Shown here in pieces: positions 8,586 through 18,157 of a stretch of DNA of 64,000 nt. The DNA is from an uncultured Alphaproteobacteria bacterium (lineage in GTDB: Bacteria > Pseudomonadota > Alphaproteobacteria > HIMB59). The translations under genes and the position numbers were made by a program. The notes beneath the pieces are model-generated. The model was not told where the DNA came from. It saw nothing but the letters and a program-made list of their open reading frames with translations, and did no database searches. Numbering within the stretch: the stretch's first letter is position 1; each line of letters opens with the position of its first letter. The DNA is taken from the NCBI GenBank assembly GCA_902599045.1, contig CACKEA010000005.1, forward strand, positions 1 to 64,000, given 5' to 3'.

Positions 8586-9728
8586 ATGAAGCCATTATTA
8601 CCAAATACTTATGTACTAAACAATAAGTATCTACAGTCAATTATATCTCCAAGTACAGATATAATAGATTATAATTTCACCTCTGAACAAGTACATAAAC
8701 TTAATCTTTTACAAATATTAAGACCTGATATTTATTTCAACAAAAATCTTTCTGAGGAAGAATTTTTTGACTTATCAAAGAAATACTACCAAAAACTAAT
8801 TGACGAAGAAATAATTTACAAATCAGAAAAAGAATATTTCTTATATAGGATTGACTCTGAAAATCATTCTCAGACAGGTTTAATTTCTTTATTAAATATA
8901 CAAGATTATATTAATAGAAATATTAAGCCTCACGAAAAGATCTTAGTGAGTAAAGGAAAAGAAAGAGCTGATCAATTATCTAAAGTTAAATTTCAATTAA
9001 GTCCTATTTATCTTTTTTATGACGATGAAAATATTGATCTAAATCTCGATATCCATCATGATAAAAAACCAATCATAAAATTTAAATCAGGTAAGTATAC
9101 TCACTCTATTTATAAAACTAACACAGATTTTAGTGGAATAAATTTTAAGGAACTTTTTGTTGCAGATGGTCACCACAGGATTGAAGGATTTGCACAATTG
9201 GATGTCGATAAAGATACCAAGTTTTTATCTATACTATTCCCAAAATCTAAGTGCTTAAACTTGTCCTATAACAGAAGCATAAAGTTTCCTAAAGATTATA
9301 AAAAAGATTCGTTTTTGACTGATTTAAGAAAATATTTTCATGCTGAGGAGCTAAAGTATCACGAGAAGATAGAACGTTTTTTTGTTATCTACTTCGAAGG
9401 TAAGTTTTTTAAAATTGATTTGAAAGATAACTATTCTTCAAATGGTGCAGATTGCATTGATTTTGGAGAGTTTGTCTTAAAAGAAATATTAAATATTTAT
9501 GACGAGACTAGTGACGAAAGGGTAGAATTCGTCCCACCCACATTAGGGACTGATTATTTGATTAATCAAGTTGATACAGGTATAACAGACCTATCAACAT
9601 TGATGAGACCAGTTAGTATGGATTTAGTAATAGATTATTCAAAAAATTTGAAATTTATGCCACCCAAAGCTACCTGGTTTGAGCCAAAGCCACTAGATGG
9701 TCTATTTTTTTATAAAATTATTGAATAA
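8586..9728 (+). CDS. DUF1015-family protein of the serine biosynthesis cluster
   Basis: 380 residues matching the DUF1015 family. The clearest signature is FVADGHHRIEGF near residues 192-203 (family consensus ADGHHR). The family is commonly found next to serA/serC; here serC follows after 29 bases. Its biochemical role is not established. The conserved His pair and a late segment with basic residues suggest phosphate or nucleotide handling, and a serine kinase-like role has been considered for relatives. That is inference and not shown here. Confidence 0.75.
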   Translation: MKPLLPNTYVLNNKYLQSIISPSTDIIDYNFTSEQVHKLNLLQILRPDIYFNKNLSEEEFFDLSKKYYQKLIDEEIIYKSEKEYFLYRIDSENHSQTGLISLLNIQDYINRNIKPHEKILVSKGKERADQLSKVKFQLSPIYLFYDDENIDLNLDIHHDKKPIIKFKSGKYTHSIYKTNTDFSGINFKELFVADGHHRIEGFAQLDVDKDTKFLSILFPKSKCLNLSYNRSIKFPKDYKKDSFLTDLRKYFHAEELKYHEKIERFFVIYFEGKFFKIDLKDNYSSNGADCIDFGEFVLKEILNIYDETSDERVEFVPPTLGTDYLINQVDTGITDLSTLMRPVSMDLVIDYSKNLKFMPPKATWFEPKPLDGLFFYKIIE

Positions 9729-9757
9729 ATCCACAAAACTGAGGAGTAATATAAACC

Positions 9758-10918
9758 ATGCAAAAACCCACTATTAAACCAAATCATCCATTTTTTTCTT
9801 CAGGACCTTGTTCTAAAAGACCTGGGTGGAAATTAGATGCATTAAGCGACGCAGTCTTAGGAAGATCCCACAGAGCGAAAAGTGGTAAAGCAAAATTAAA
9901 CGAAGTTATAGTAAAATCAAAAGAAGTACTCGGATTACCAGATGATTATTTAGTAGGTATCGTACCAGCATCAGATACTGGGGCTATAGAAATGGCTATG
10001 TGGAGTCTTTTAGGACTAAAAGGTGTTGAGGTATGTGGTTGGGAAACTTTTGGATTGACTTGGGTAAAAGATATTACAAAACAATTAAAACTAGAAAATG
10101 TAACTGTTCATAAAACTGATAACTACGGTGAGCTTCCAGATTTAACAAAAGTAAATTTTAATAATGATGTTGTTTTTACTTGGAATGGTACAACTTCAGG
10201 TGTTTGTATACCTAATGCCGATTGGATCCCAGCTGACAGAGAGGGTCTATCCATTTGTGACGCAACATCTGCTGTATTTGCAATGGATATGGATTTTAAG
10301 AAATTAGATGTAGTAACTTGGTCTTGGCAAAAAGTTTTAGGTGGAGAGGCTGCTCATGGAATGATTGCATTATCTCCAAAGGCTGTTGAAAGATTAGAGA
10401 CTTATGAACCTTCCTGGCCAATGCCTAAGATTTTTCAATTAGCTAAAAATAAAAAATTTGCCAAAGATATTTTTGAGGGTGCAACAATTAATACACCCTC
10501 TTTACTTGCAGCAGAAGATGCTTTAGATGCATTGAACTGGTGTATTGAAATAGGAGGTCAAAAAGAACTAATATCTAGATCAAAAAAAAATCTTCAAGTC
10601 ATAAGTGATTGGATTGAACAAAGGGATTGGGTAGAGTTTTTGGCTGTGGATCCAAATACTTACTCTTCAACTAGTATCTGTTTTAAGTTTACACATCCTG
10701 ATTTTGTAGCTTTAGACAGTGACAACCAAAAAAAATTAGTAAAAGAGGTTTGCTCTACGTTAGAGAAGGAAGATGCTGGTTATGATATTAATGCTTATAA
10801 AGATGCACCAGCTGGTATAAGGATTTGGGGAGGTGCAACCGTAGAAGCTTCTGATATTGAAAAAGTTTTGCCATGGATTGAGTGGTCCTTTTTTGAAACA
10901 ATGGAAAGGTATAAATAA
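9758..10918 (+). CDS. serC: Phosphoserine aminotransferase, archaeal/alphaproteobacterial type
   Basis: Class V PLP-dependent transaminase converting 3-phosphohydroxypyruvate and glutamate to phosphoserine and 2-oxoglutarate. The opening [16 protein letters not shown] and the PLP-lysine segment [15 protein letters not shown] are characteristic of the Methanosarcina-type SerC used by Alphaproteobacteria rather than the E. coli type. The length is 386. A GAGGAG-like ribosome site precedes the ATG. The stop overlaps the serA start (TAATG), so the two steps of serine synthesis are translationally coupled. Confidence 0.93.
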   Translation: MQKPTIKPNHPFFSSGPCSKRPGWKLDALSDAVLGRSHRAKSGKAKLNEVIVKSKEVLGLPDDYLVGIVPASDTGAIEMAMWSLLGLKGVEVCGWETFGLTWVKDITKQLKLENVTVHKTDNYGELPDLTKVNFNNDVVFTWNGTTSGVCIPNADWIPADREGLSICDATSAVFAMDMDFKKLDVVTWSWQKVLGGEAAHGMIALSPKAVERLETYEPSWPMPKIFQLAKNKKFAKDIFEGATINTPSLLAAEDALDALNWCIEIGGQKELISRSKKNLQVISDWIEQRDWVEFLAVDPNTYSSTSICFKFTHPDFVALDSDNQKKLVKEVCSTLEKEDAGYDINAYKDAPAGIRIWGGATVEASDIEKVLPWIEWSFFETMERYK

Positions 10919-11859
10919 TGAGGATTTTAATTTCTGATAAAATGAGTAATAAAGTTGAAGACGTCCTTAAATCTAAACAAATTGATTACGATATTAAGAC
11001 TGGAATGTCTCCAGAGGAACTCAAAGAAGTAATTGATCAATATGATGGTATTTTAATCAGATCTGCCACTAAACTAACGTCTGATATACTTGCAGACTGC
11101 AAAAACCTTAAAGTTATAGGAAGAGCAGGGGTAGGTGTTGATAATGTTGACCTTGATCAAGCAACAAAAAATAAAATTTTAGTAATGAACACCCCCTTAG
11201 GAAATCTTGAGGCAACTGCCGAGTTAAGTGTGGGATTAATGTTTTCACTTATGAGAAATATACATTTAGCTAATGAATCGACTCATCAAGGAAAGTGGGA
11301 AAAACCTAAGTTTATTGGGACTGAATTGAAAGGAAAAACACTTGGAATAGTTGGTTATGGTAATATTGGCCAAAGAGTTGCTGAAATTTGCTCAACAATT
11401 GGAATGAACATTATTACTAACTCTAAATCAGCTAGTGATGAAGATCTATCGAGATACAAAGCAAAAAAAGTTTCAACTGAGCAGTTGATAAAAGAAGCTG
11501 ATATTATTTCTATTCATACAAAATTAAATGATGAAACTAAATATATGTTTAACAAAGAAACACTATCTATCATGAAACCAACATCCGTTATTATTAACTG
11601 TGCAAGAGGCGGTTTAATCAATGAAGTAGATTTAAAAGATGCTTTAAACAATGAAGTTATAGCAGGGGCAGCTATCGACGTTTATGAAAATGAACCTGCA
11701 ACAGATAATGTTATGTTTGGTGCTAAAAATTTACTTTTAACTCCACATTTAGGTGCCTCTTCAAAAGAAGCTCAATCTAATGTTGCCATTGACGTAGCAA
11801 ACCAAGTTGCTGATTTCTTAAAAGACAATAAAATAGTTAATAACGTTAACTCTTTTTAA
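10918..11859 (+). CDS. serA: D-3-phosphoglycerate dehydrogenase, short form
   Basis: First enzyme of phosphorylated serine synthesis, NAD-dependent. The Rossmann motif is GIVGYGNIGQRVA near residues 145-157. Catalytic residues are seen in NCARGGLINE (Arg), YENEP (Glu) and LTPHLGASSKEAQ (His). The protein has 313 residues and ends after the catalytic domain, so the C-terminal ACT regulatory domain of longer SerA enzymes is absent and feedback inhibition by serine through ACT is not expected. Coupling to serC supports this substrate over other 2-hydroxyacids. Its 3' end overlaps the convergent NUDIX gene by 14 bases. Confidence 0.9.
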   Translation: MRILISDKMSNKVEDVLKSKQIDYDIKTGMSPEELKEVIDQYDGILIRSATKLTSDILADCKNLKVIGRAGVGVDNVDLDQATKNKILVMNTPLGNLEATAELSVGLMFSLMRNIHLANESTHQGKWEKPKFIGTELKGKTLGIVGYGNIGQRVAEICSTIGMNIITNSKSASDEDLSRYKAKKVSTEQLIKEADIISIHTKLNDETKYMFNKETLSIMKPTSVIINCARGGLINEVDLKDALNNEVIAGAAIDVYENEPATDNVMFGAKNLLLTPHLGASSKEAQSNVAIDVANQVADFLKDNKIVNNVNSF

Positions 11860-12421
11860 ATTTTTTTAAATATTCATATATTGAAATTTTTGTAAGAACG
11901 TTTTGAATTGATCCACTTTCATTAATTTTTTTTAATTGAGAAAGTGTTAATTTAAAAATTTTTATTTCTTCATTTTCATCTTTATTGTAAAGCGATTTAA
12001 ATTTAATTTTTTCTACCTCGGCATAGTAAACATGAACAATTTCATCAGAGTAACCTGGCACTGGGCAGTATGTAGTTAGTTTGACTATTTTTTTTGTTTT
12101 AACTCCAATCTCTTCTTTAATTTCTCTTTTCAAGGCTGTTGTTAGACTTTCACCCTTATCAACCAAACCACCAACAATTTCATATTTTAAATTTTTACCT
12201 CTTACAAAGTAAAATGGTCTAAATTGTTTTATTAAATAAAATTTTTTTTCCTCTGGGCTAAAACATAATGCAAATACAACATCACCAATATTCAAAATTT
12301 CTCTATTAATTTTATAGGGTTTAACTTTTTTGTTATAGCTCTTGATTAAAAACTGATATTTCCAAAAGCTAAAGAAACTTTTTGATAAAAGCGTTTTTTT
12401 TATTTTACTTACTTTTTGCAT
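11846..12421 (-). CDS. NUDIX hydrolase (ADP-ribose pyrophosphatase-like)
   Basis: Hydrolase of nucleoside diphosphate-linked substrates. The complete NUDIX box is visible as GLVDKGE, seven residues, then REIKEEIGV, in the middle of a 191-residue protein. The preceding FRPFYFVRG and KYEIVGG segments match ADP-ribose/sugar-nucleotide pyrophosphatases (NudF-like), which have QxRxP before the box. It is convergent with serA (14-base tail overlap) and divergent from tRNA-Pro. The exact substrate is unknown. Confidence 0.88.
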   Translation of the reverse strand: MQKVSKIKKTLLSKSFFSFWKYQFLIKSYNKKVKPYKINREILNIGDVVFALCFSPEEKKFYLIKQFRPFYFVRGKNLKYEIVGGLVDKGESLTTALKREIKEEIGVKTKKIVKLTTYCPVPGYSDEIVHVYYAEVEKIKFKSLYNKDENEEIKIFKLTLSQLKKINESGSIQNVLTKISIYEYLKKFKKS

Positions 12422-12473
12422 GTAATTTAACTGTTTGACTATTTATAAGACAAAAGTATATATATTCAATACT

Positions 12474-12551
<78 letters not shown>

Positions 12552-12558
12552 GAAGAAA

Positions 12559-12870
12559 ATGATGAAGAAAGCTACAATCAAAAGACCCTCAAAAACAAAT
12601 ATGCAATCGGGTCTAAAAAAAACTAAATTATGGATTATTGAATTTGAATTTGACCCTAGTCTTCAAAAAGACGTTTTAATGGGATGGAATAGTTCCAAAA
12701 ACACAACTAAACAACTAAAACTCAACTTTGATAATCTTGATGATGCTATCTTATGGTGTCAAAAGAATTCATATGAATACAAGGTTGTAGATCAAACTTA
12801 TAAACAAGTAAAACCAAAGAGTTATGCGAGTAATTTCTCAAATAATAGAAAAACCTCCTGGACCCATTAA
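12559..12870 (+). CDS. NADH-ubiquinone oxidoreductase accessory subunit, NDUFS4 (ETC_C1) family
   Basis: Homologue of the mitochondrial 18-kDa complex I subunit NDUFS4, found in Alphaproteobacteria. Diagnostic segments are IKRPSKTNMQSG near the start, DVLMGWNSSKNTTKQLKLNF in the middle, and KSYASNFSNNRKTSWTH at the C-terminus. ATG codons in frame lie at 12550 (first base is the last base of tRNA-Pro), 12559 and 12562. Family members begin just before the RIYRPA-like segment, so 12559 or 12562 is preferred. There is almost no room for a leader after the tRNA. It acts at the N-module of complex I on the inner face of the membrane. Confidence 0.88.
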   Translation: MMKKATIKRPSKTNMQSGLKKTKLWIIEFEFDPSLQKDVLMGWNSSKNTTKQLKLNFDNLDDAILWCQKNSYEYKVVDQTYKQVKPKSYASNFSNNRKTSWTH

Positions 12871-12943
12871 TAATTAAATATTCATTTTTCAAAATATAAT
12901 ACTATTATCACTCCATAATTATTAATTAATAAGGGGGAAAGAA

Positions 12944-14119
12944 ATGATTAAGTTCATTACAACTCTGCTTGCTTTATTTATGTTTAGCACGTCATACGCT
13001 AAAGAAGTTAAAGTTGGCATTATTTTAGGTTTTACAGGACCTATTGAATCATTAACGCCAGGTATGGCTGCAGGCGCTGAGTTAGCTTTTAACGAAGCTT
13101 CAGACTCTGGTGCACTTCTAGGTGGTTCTACAGTTAGCTCAATTAGAGCTGACTCAACATGTATCGACTCAGCAGCAGCAGCATCTGCAGCTGAATTTTT
13201 AATATCTCAAGGCGTTACAGCTATCATGGGAGCAGACTGTTCTGGTGTTACAGGTGCAGTTCTTTCTAACGTAGCTGTTCCCAATGGTGTACCAATGATT
13301 TCACCATCTGCAACTTCACCTGCTTTAACTACTGCAGAGGATAATGGTCTGTTTTTTAGAACAGCTCCTTCTGATGCGAGAGGCGGAGAAGTATTAGCAG
13401 ACATCACTAACGACAGAGGCATTACAAGTGTTGCAATTACATATGTTAATACTGACTATGGTGTCGGTTTAGCTGATGTATACGAAGCTGCCGCTAATGC
13501 GAGAGGTATAGAAGTTACAGCGAAAACTGCTCACGAAGGTGATAAAGCTGACTATAGTGCTGAAGTAGGTGTTCTTTCATCTGCCGGTGGTGATGCATTA
13601 GTTGTTATTGGTTATTTAGACCAAGGTGGAAATCAAATTATACAAGGTTCGCTTGACAGTGGAGCTTTTGATACATTTGTACTTTCTGACGGAATGATCG
13701 GTGCTTCATTAACAGATACTTTTGGTTCTGATCTTGATGGTTCTTTTGGTTCTATGCCTGGTTCATTAGGTGCTGGTGCAATGAAGTTTAAAGCATACGC
13801 TGAAGCAAATGGCGTAGACCCATCAGTTTATGTCGGAGAGTCATACGACGCTGCAGCATTAATAATGCTAGCAATGTGCAAAGGTGGATCTGATGACAGT
13901 GCAACTGTAGCTGCAAACATTATGGATGTAGCAAACGGTCCTGGTACTAAGATTTATGCAGGAGAGCTTAAGAAAGGTCTTGATCTTGCTTGTGCAGGAT
14001 TTGCTGTTGACTACGACGGAGCAACAGATGTTAACTTCACAGAAGTAGGAGAAGCATTTGGAGCATTCCTTGAAAAAGGAATTGTTGGCGGTCAATTTAC
14101 AGACGTAGCTCAAAGATAA
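12944..14119 (+). CDS. livJ: Branched-chain/amide amino-acid ABC importer, periplasmic binding protein
   Basis: Type I periplasmic binding protein (LivJ/HAAT family), 391 residues. A clear Sec signal peptide (residues 1-19, cleavage after SYA) precedes KEVKVGIILGFTGPIESLTPGM, the family's first strand and ligand loop. A strong GGGGGA ribosome site lies before the ATG, and a TATAAT hexamer sits at 12895-12900. Codon use is less AT-biased (many GCA/GCT/GGT), as expected of a highly expressed binding protein. The remaining subunits lie on the opposite strand downstream, ending tail to tail with it. Confidence 0.92.
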   Translation: MIKFITTLLALFMFSTSYAKEVKVGIILGFTGPIESLTPGMAAGAELAFNEASDSGALLGGSTVSSIRADSTCIDSAAAASAAEFLISQGVTAIMGADCSGVTGAVLSNVAVPNGVPMISPSATSPALTTAEDNGLFFRTAPSDARGGEVLADITNDRGITSVAITYVNTDYGVGLADVYEAAANARGIEVTAKTAHEGDKADYSAEVGVLSSAGGDALVVIGYLDQGGNQIIQGSLDSGAFDTFVLSDGMIGASLTDTFGSDLDGSFGSMPGSLGAGAMKFKAYAEANGVDPSVYVGESYDAAALIMLAMCKGGSDDSATVAANIMDVANGPGTKIYAGELKKGLDLACAGFAVDYDGATDVNFTEVGEAFGAFLEKGIVGGQFTDVAQR

Positions 14120-14127
14120 ATATTAAG

Positions 14128-14150
14128 AGCCCCATCTTTTAGGTGGGGCT
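14128..14150. terminator. Hairpin between convergent livJ and livM (bidirectional terminator)
   Basis: A 9-base-pair stem, 14128-14136 with 14142-14150, starting AGCCCCA and ending TGGGGCT, closed by a TTTTA loop and including one T-G pair. It lies exactly in the 42-base gap between two convergent genes and is flanked by AT-rich sequence on both sides. It is the strongest GC hairpin noticed in the window. Confidence 0.75.
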
Positions 14151-14161
14151 AAATAATTTAT

Positions 14162-15532
14162 TCAATTTTTTATAATTTTTTCTGGTAGTAATCCTTCTGG
14201 CCTATATCTCATAACTAATAGTAAGCCAAGCCCCATCATTAAATATCGAAAGTATGGAACACTATTTTGAAAATGTTCTTTGATATAACTAGTTTCATCT
14301 AAATGGTTAGTGAACAAATTGATTAGAACCATTGCAAAGGGTGCTGATTGTATCCAAATAAACCAGACTACAAACCCTCCAAGTACTGCTCCATAATTAT
14401 TCCCTGTACCACCTAAAAGTACCATCACCCAAATTAAAAAAGTATATCTGAGTGGTTGATAGCTTGACGGAGTAAAAAGGCCATCATAAGTTACGAGCAT
14501 TGCACCTGCAAATCCAATAATTGCTGACCCTAACATGAAAATAAACAAATGCTGTTTAACAACATTTTTACCCATGGCTCTAGCTGCTTCTTCATTGTCT
14601 CTTATGGCTCTCATCATCCTACCCCAGGGAGAATTTAAAGCTTTTTCTGAAAAATATAGAATTACAAATACAACGACTAAAAAAATCAAACTAAAGCAAA
14701 GTTTCACAAAAACACCTGAAGAGGAGATTACTAATTGATTAAGTAAAGAAATTTTTGCTTCGGGGTCTAAAACATTTGATAACTTTGAGGAGTTAAAAAA
14801 TTGAACTAAATTAATAAACCATTCTGACTCTTGTAAATTCACTTCATAAGGAACAGGTCTTTTTAGACCAATAACATTCTTAACACCTCTTGATAGCCAC
14901 TCTTCATGTTTTACAATCGTAATTATAATTCCTGATACCAACAGAGTAGAGATGGCTAAATAGTCTGATCTTAATCCCAAACATACTTTACCTACAACAA
15001 AAGCTACTAAGGCAGATAAAATTGCTCCTACAAACCAAGAGAAAATAATTGGTAAATTCGCACCCCCAAGGAAACCAGAAGTAGCAGCATTTATAGACTC
15101 AATTTTACTAATTGATGGTCCTGCTATGAATTTAAGTAAAGGGATAGATAAAATTATAATTAAGAATACAAAGTAGTTTTTATATTTATGTTTCGATAAT
15201 TTTTTATTAATCATAAATACGCTAATTACAACTGCTGCTAAAAATAGTCCTGATATTAAAATACCTATGCCTCCAGCACTCCAAGCTTCATGTACAGGTG
15301 GTACAGAAACTAAAACGGTAGCAAGTCCTCCTATGGCTAAAAAACCCATGACACCAAAGTTTATTAACCCCGCAAATCCCCATTGTATATTTACCCCCAT
15401 TGCCATAACCGCAGAGATCAAACAAAGATTTAACATTGATAGAGCTATGCCCCAGGACTGAAACAGGCCAACTAAAACTGTTAATATAGTCATCACAGAA
15501 AAACAAATTCTAAAGTCTATATTTTTTATCAT
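14162..15532 (-). CDS. livM: Branched-chain/amide amino-acid ABC importer, permease LivM
   Basis: Inner-membrane permease of 456 residues with about ten hydrophobic segments. The signature NIQWGFAGLINFGVMGFLAIGG near residues 47-68 and the late EEAARAMGKNVVKQHL cytoplasmic loop are typical of LivM. It is longer than E. coli LivM because of an insert between the early and central membrane segments. It is the last gene of a minus-strand livG-livF-livH-livM operon and overlaps livH by 4 bases. Confidence 0.93.
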   Translation of the reverse strand: MIKNIDFRICFSVMTILTVLVGLFQSWGIALSMLNLCLISAVMAMGVNIQWGFAGLINFGVMGFLAIGGLATVLVSVPPVHEAWSAGGIGILISGLFLAAVVISVFMINKKLSKHKYKNYFVFLIIILSIPLLKFIAGPSISKIESINAATSGFLGGANLPIIFSWFVGAILSALVAFVVGKVCLGLRSDYLAISTLLVSGIIITIVKHEEWLSRGVKNVIGLKRPVPYEVNLQESEWFINLVQFFNSSKLSNVLDPEAKISLLNQLVISSSGVFVKLCFSLIFLVVVFVILYFSEKALNSPWGRMMRAIRDNEEAARAMGKNVVKQHLFIFMLGSAIIGFAGAMLVTYDGLFTPSSYQPLRYTFLIWVMVLLGGTGNNYGAVLGGFVVWFIWIQSAPFAMVLINLFTNHLDETSYIKEHFQNSVPYFRYLMMGLGLLLVMRYRPEGLLPEKIIKN

Positions 15533-16539
15533 ATGACTTTACCTTTAAAAATACCATTTGGCCTAAATATGAGAACTACTATCAATATTGCAAAAGAGAT
15601 AGCAAATTTATAATCAGTAGAGATAAATTGTATAAGCGTACTCGGCTCTAAACTTTCTGGCATAATATATTTAAAGAATTTTTTATATGCATAGGTAAGA
15701 CCTATTTCAGAGAATGCTATTAAAAAGCCACCATAGAATGCCCCTAAAGGATTACCTATCCCTCCAACTATTGTTGCTGCAAAGATAGGAAGAAGATTAT
15801 TGAAATAGGTAAAGGGTTTAAAGCTTTTGTCTAATCCATATAATGTTCCTGCAACAGTCGCTAAAATTGAAACTATTACCCATGTTATTAAAACTATTTT
15901 TTTTGGGTCAATACCTGAGAGTAGGGCTAGGTCTTCATTATTTGAATATGCCCTCATTGATTTTCCAGTCTTTGTTTTATTTAAAAAATAAAACAGTATT
16001 GAGCAGGTGATTATAGTTGTTACCAATGTAATTACTTGTGTAGACTTTATTGCTAGACCTTCATTTAAACCTGTTAATTGTTTAAATTCTCTCGCTTTCA
16101 TTATGAATTTATGTCCATCCATAAAATTTATATCATTTGGCCCAATGATAATTCTCACTACTGCATTTAAAACAAACATAATACCAAGGCTCACAACTAT
16201 AAAAGTTACAGGATTACTTTTTTTATTTCTGTAATATTCAAAAACTGTCTTGTCAAAGAATAAGCTCACAGCAATTGTTAATAAGATTCCAATGGGTAAA
16301 GCCAGAAGAGCCGTTGGAAGCAATCCAAATGAAATTCCCTTTGACTGTAAATACCATGTCATAAGAATTACAACCATAGTTCCAAAAGCCATTAAGTCTC
16401 CATAGGCAAAGTTAGCAAATCTTAACACTCCATATATCAAAGTTACCCCAATAGCACCAAGCGCCAATTGAGATCCATAAGTGATACCAGGTACGATAAT
16501 AAAGTTAGTTAGAAGTATGATAGAGTTTAAAAAATCCAT
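15529..16539 (-). CDS. livH: Branched-chain/amide amino-acid ABC importer, permease LivH
   Basis: Inner-membrane permease of 336 residues. The segments LALGAIGVTLIYGVLRFANFAYGDLMAFG (about residues 26-54) and a central loop SMRAYSNNEDLALLSGID match LivH, as does GGIGNPLGAFYGGFLIAFSE near the C-terminus. It follows livF directly (adjacent coordinates) and overlaps livM by 4 bases. It pairs with LivM to form the translocation channel. Confidence 0.93.
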   Translation of the reverse strand: MDFLNSIILLTNFIIVPGITYGSQLALGAIGVTLIYGVLRFANFAYGDLMAFGTMVVILMTWYLQSKGISFGLLPTALLALPIGILLTIAVSLFFDKTVFEYYRNKKSNPVTFIVVSLGIMFVLNAVVRIIIGPNDINFMDGHKFIMKAREFKQLTGLNEGLAIKSTQVITLVTTIITCSILFYFLNKTKTGKSMRAYSNNEDLALLSGIDPKKIVLITWVIVSILATVAGTLYGLDKSFKPFTYFNNLLPIFAATIVGGIGNPLGAFYGGFLIAFSEIGLTYAYKKFFKYIMPESLEPSTLIQFISTDYKFAISFAILIVVLIFRPNGIFKGKVI

Positions 16540-17241
16540 TTATCCACCCAAAAAAGCTTTTCTGATATCTTTATCATTTAGTAGGTAGTCACCTTTACCT
16601 TCGTATGCATTCTTTCCTGTCACCAATATATAACCCCGGTCAGATACTTCTAAAGCTTGTCGTGCATTTTGCTCAACCATCAGGATAGCAATATTTTGTT
16701 TTTTAATATTCAGGATGTGTTGAAATAATTCAGTCATAATAACAGGTGAGACACCTGCTGTGGGCTCATCGAGCATTAAAACATCAGGATTAGTCATTAA
16801 TGCTCTTGCTATTGCAACTTGTTGCCTTTGTCCGCCAGATAACTCACCAGCAAACTGATCCTTCTTTTCTTTAATTATAGGGAATAGATCATACATTTCT
16901 TCTATTCTAGAAGGTAGATTATCGTCATTGATAAACGCTCCCATCTCTAAATTTTCTTTTACTGTTAACTCTGTAAATATATTTTTAATTTGAGGTACGA
17001 ACGATAAGCCTAGTTTTATTCGGTCTTGAGTTTTTAGATTTGTAATATCTTTTCCATCTAGCATTACATTACCATCTTTTAAGTCTAATATACCAAGCAT
17101 TGCTCTCATTGCCGTTGATTTTCCAGCACCATTGGGGCCCAGAATAGACACAATCTCTCCACGATCTACATTGAAAGAGCAATCTTCAATAATGTTAACT
17201 CCACCGTACCCTCCAGTTAATTTTGTCGCTGAAAAAAACAT
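16540..17241 (-). CDS. livF: Branched-chain/amide amino-acid ABC importer, ATPase LivF
   Basis: ABC ATPase of 233 residues. Walker A is GPNGAGKST, the signature is LSGGQRQQVAIARAL, and Walker B is LMLDEPTAGVSP. The short length and the C-terminal VTGKNAYEGKGDYLLND segment are as in LivF. It overlaps livG by one base (stop/start sharing) and abuts livH. LivF and LivG form the heterodimeric motor. Confidence 0.93.
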   Translation of the reverse strand: MFFSATKLTGGYGGVNIIEDCSFNVDRGEIVSILGPNGAGKSTAMRAMLGILDLKDGNVMLDGKDITNLKTQDRIKLGLSFVPQIKNIFTELTVKENLEMGAFINDDNLPSRIEEMYDLFPIIKEKKDQFAGELSGGQRQQVAIARALMTNPDVLMLDEPTAGVSPVIMTELFQHILNIKKQNIAILMVEQNARQALEVSDRGYILVTGKNAYEGKGDYLLNDKDIRKAFLGG

Positions 17242-18017
17242 TACTTTTTTAATCCCTTACCCAAATAGGACTCAATAACTTGTTCATTTGACTTAACTTC
17301 TTCAGCAGAACCCTTAAAGAGGACTGATCCCTCTGCTAAAACAATAACAGGGTCACATAACTCACTTATAAAATTAAAATCATGCTCAATCATACAAAAT
17401 GTGTAACCTTTATCCTGATTAAGTTTTAAAATCGACTCACTGATATCTTTTAAAAGAGTTTTATTAACACCAGCTCCAACTTCATCTAAGAAAACTATTT
17501 TTGCATCAACCATCATAGTTCTCGCCAACTCTAATAATTTCTTTTGTCCTCCAGAGAGATTTCCTGCTCTTTCATTTTTTAAGTGTTCTATCTTAAGAAA
17601 TTTTAGAACATCCATAGCCTTATCTCTTATAATTTCATCCTCTTTTTTTATTTGTTGATTATTCATCAGAGAATAGAGAAGTTTTTCACCCTTTTGATTA
17701 CCTGGAACTACCATTAAATTTTCAATAACTGTCATATTTGAAAATTCGTGTGCAATTTGAAATGTTCTTAATACACCTAAATGAAACAAGTCGTGTGACT
17801 CTTCATTTGTGATTTCAACACCATTATAGAAAACTTTCCCTGTATCTGGTTTAAGATTACCAGTTATGACGTTAAATAATGTCGTTTTGCCTGAGCCATT
17901 AGGCCCTATAATACCAGTAATAGCTTTATCTTTAATTTCTAAGGAGCAGTCATTAAGCGCTACTAAACCACCAAAAGTTTTTACTAAATTTTCGACTTTT
18001 ATTAATGTGTTGTTCAT
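17241..18017 (-). CDS. livG: Branched-chain/amide amino-acid ABC importer, ATPase LivG
   Basis: ABC ATPase of 258 residues with Walker A GPNGSGKTT, signature NLSGGQKKLLELART and Walker B IVFLDEVGAGVN. The segment GVLRTFQIAHEFSNMTVIENLMV matches LivG, in which the Q-loop is preceded by RTFQ. The Walker B reads DEVGAG rather than DEPxAG. It is the first gene of the minus-strand transporter operon, whose promoter must lie between here and the tRNA-Arg gene (63 bases). Confidence 0.93.
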   Translation of the reverse strand: MNNTLIKVENLVKTFGGLVALNDCSLEIKDKAITGIIGPNGSGKTTLFNVITGNLKPDTGKVFYNGVEITNEESHDLFHLGVLRTFQIAHEFSNMTVIENLMVVPGNQKGEKLLYSLMNNQQIKKEDEIIRDKAMDVLKFLKIEHLKNERAGNLSGGQKKLLELARTMMVDAKIVFLDEVGAGVNKTLLKDISESILKLNQDKGYTFCMIEHDFNFISELCDPVIVLAEGSVLFKGSAEEVKSNEQVIESYLGKGLKK

Positions 18018-18080
18018 TTAAAAATTAATGCATATTAAAGTAGAAAATATAAAGTTGAAGTGGTAAATATTCCAATAAAT

Positions 18081-18157
18081 GCGCTCTTAGCTCAGCTGGA
18101 TAGAGCATCTGCCTTCTAAGCAGAGGGTCGCAGGTTCGAATCCTGCAGAGCGCGCCA
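18081..18157 (+). tRNA. trnR(ucu): tRNA-Arg (anticodon TCT)
   Basis: A 77-base cloverleaf. Acceptor GCGCTCT (18081-18087) pairs with AGAGCGC (18147-18153), the discriminator is G at 18154, and the CCA is encoded at 18155-18157. The T arm is GCAGGTTCGAATCCTGC. The anticodon stem TCTGC/GCAGA closes loop CTTCTAA, giving TCT at 18115-18117, which reads AGA, the favoured Arg codon in this AT-rich genome. Confidence 0.97.

Noticed and set aside
13868-14113. Minus-strand 81-codon Cys/Ser-rich frame inside livJ
   Set aside because: It is an antisense shadow of a high-confidence binding protein gene; the composition reflects the reverse reading of GCA/ACA-rich codons.
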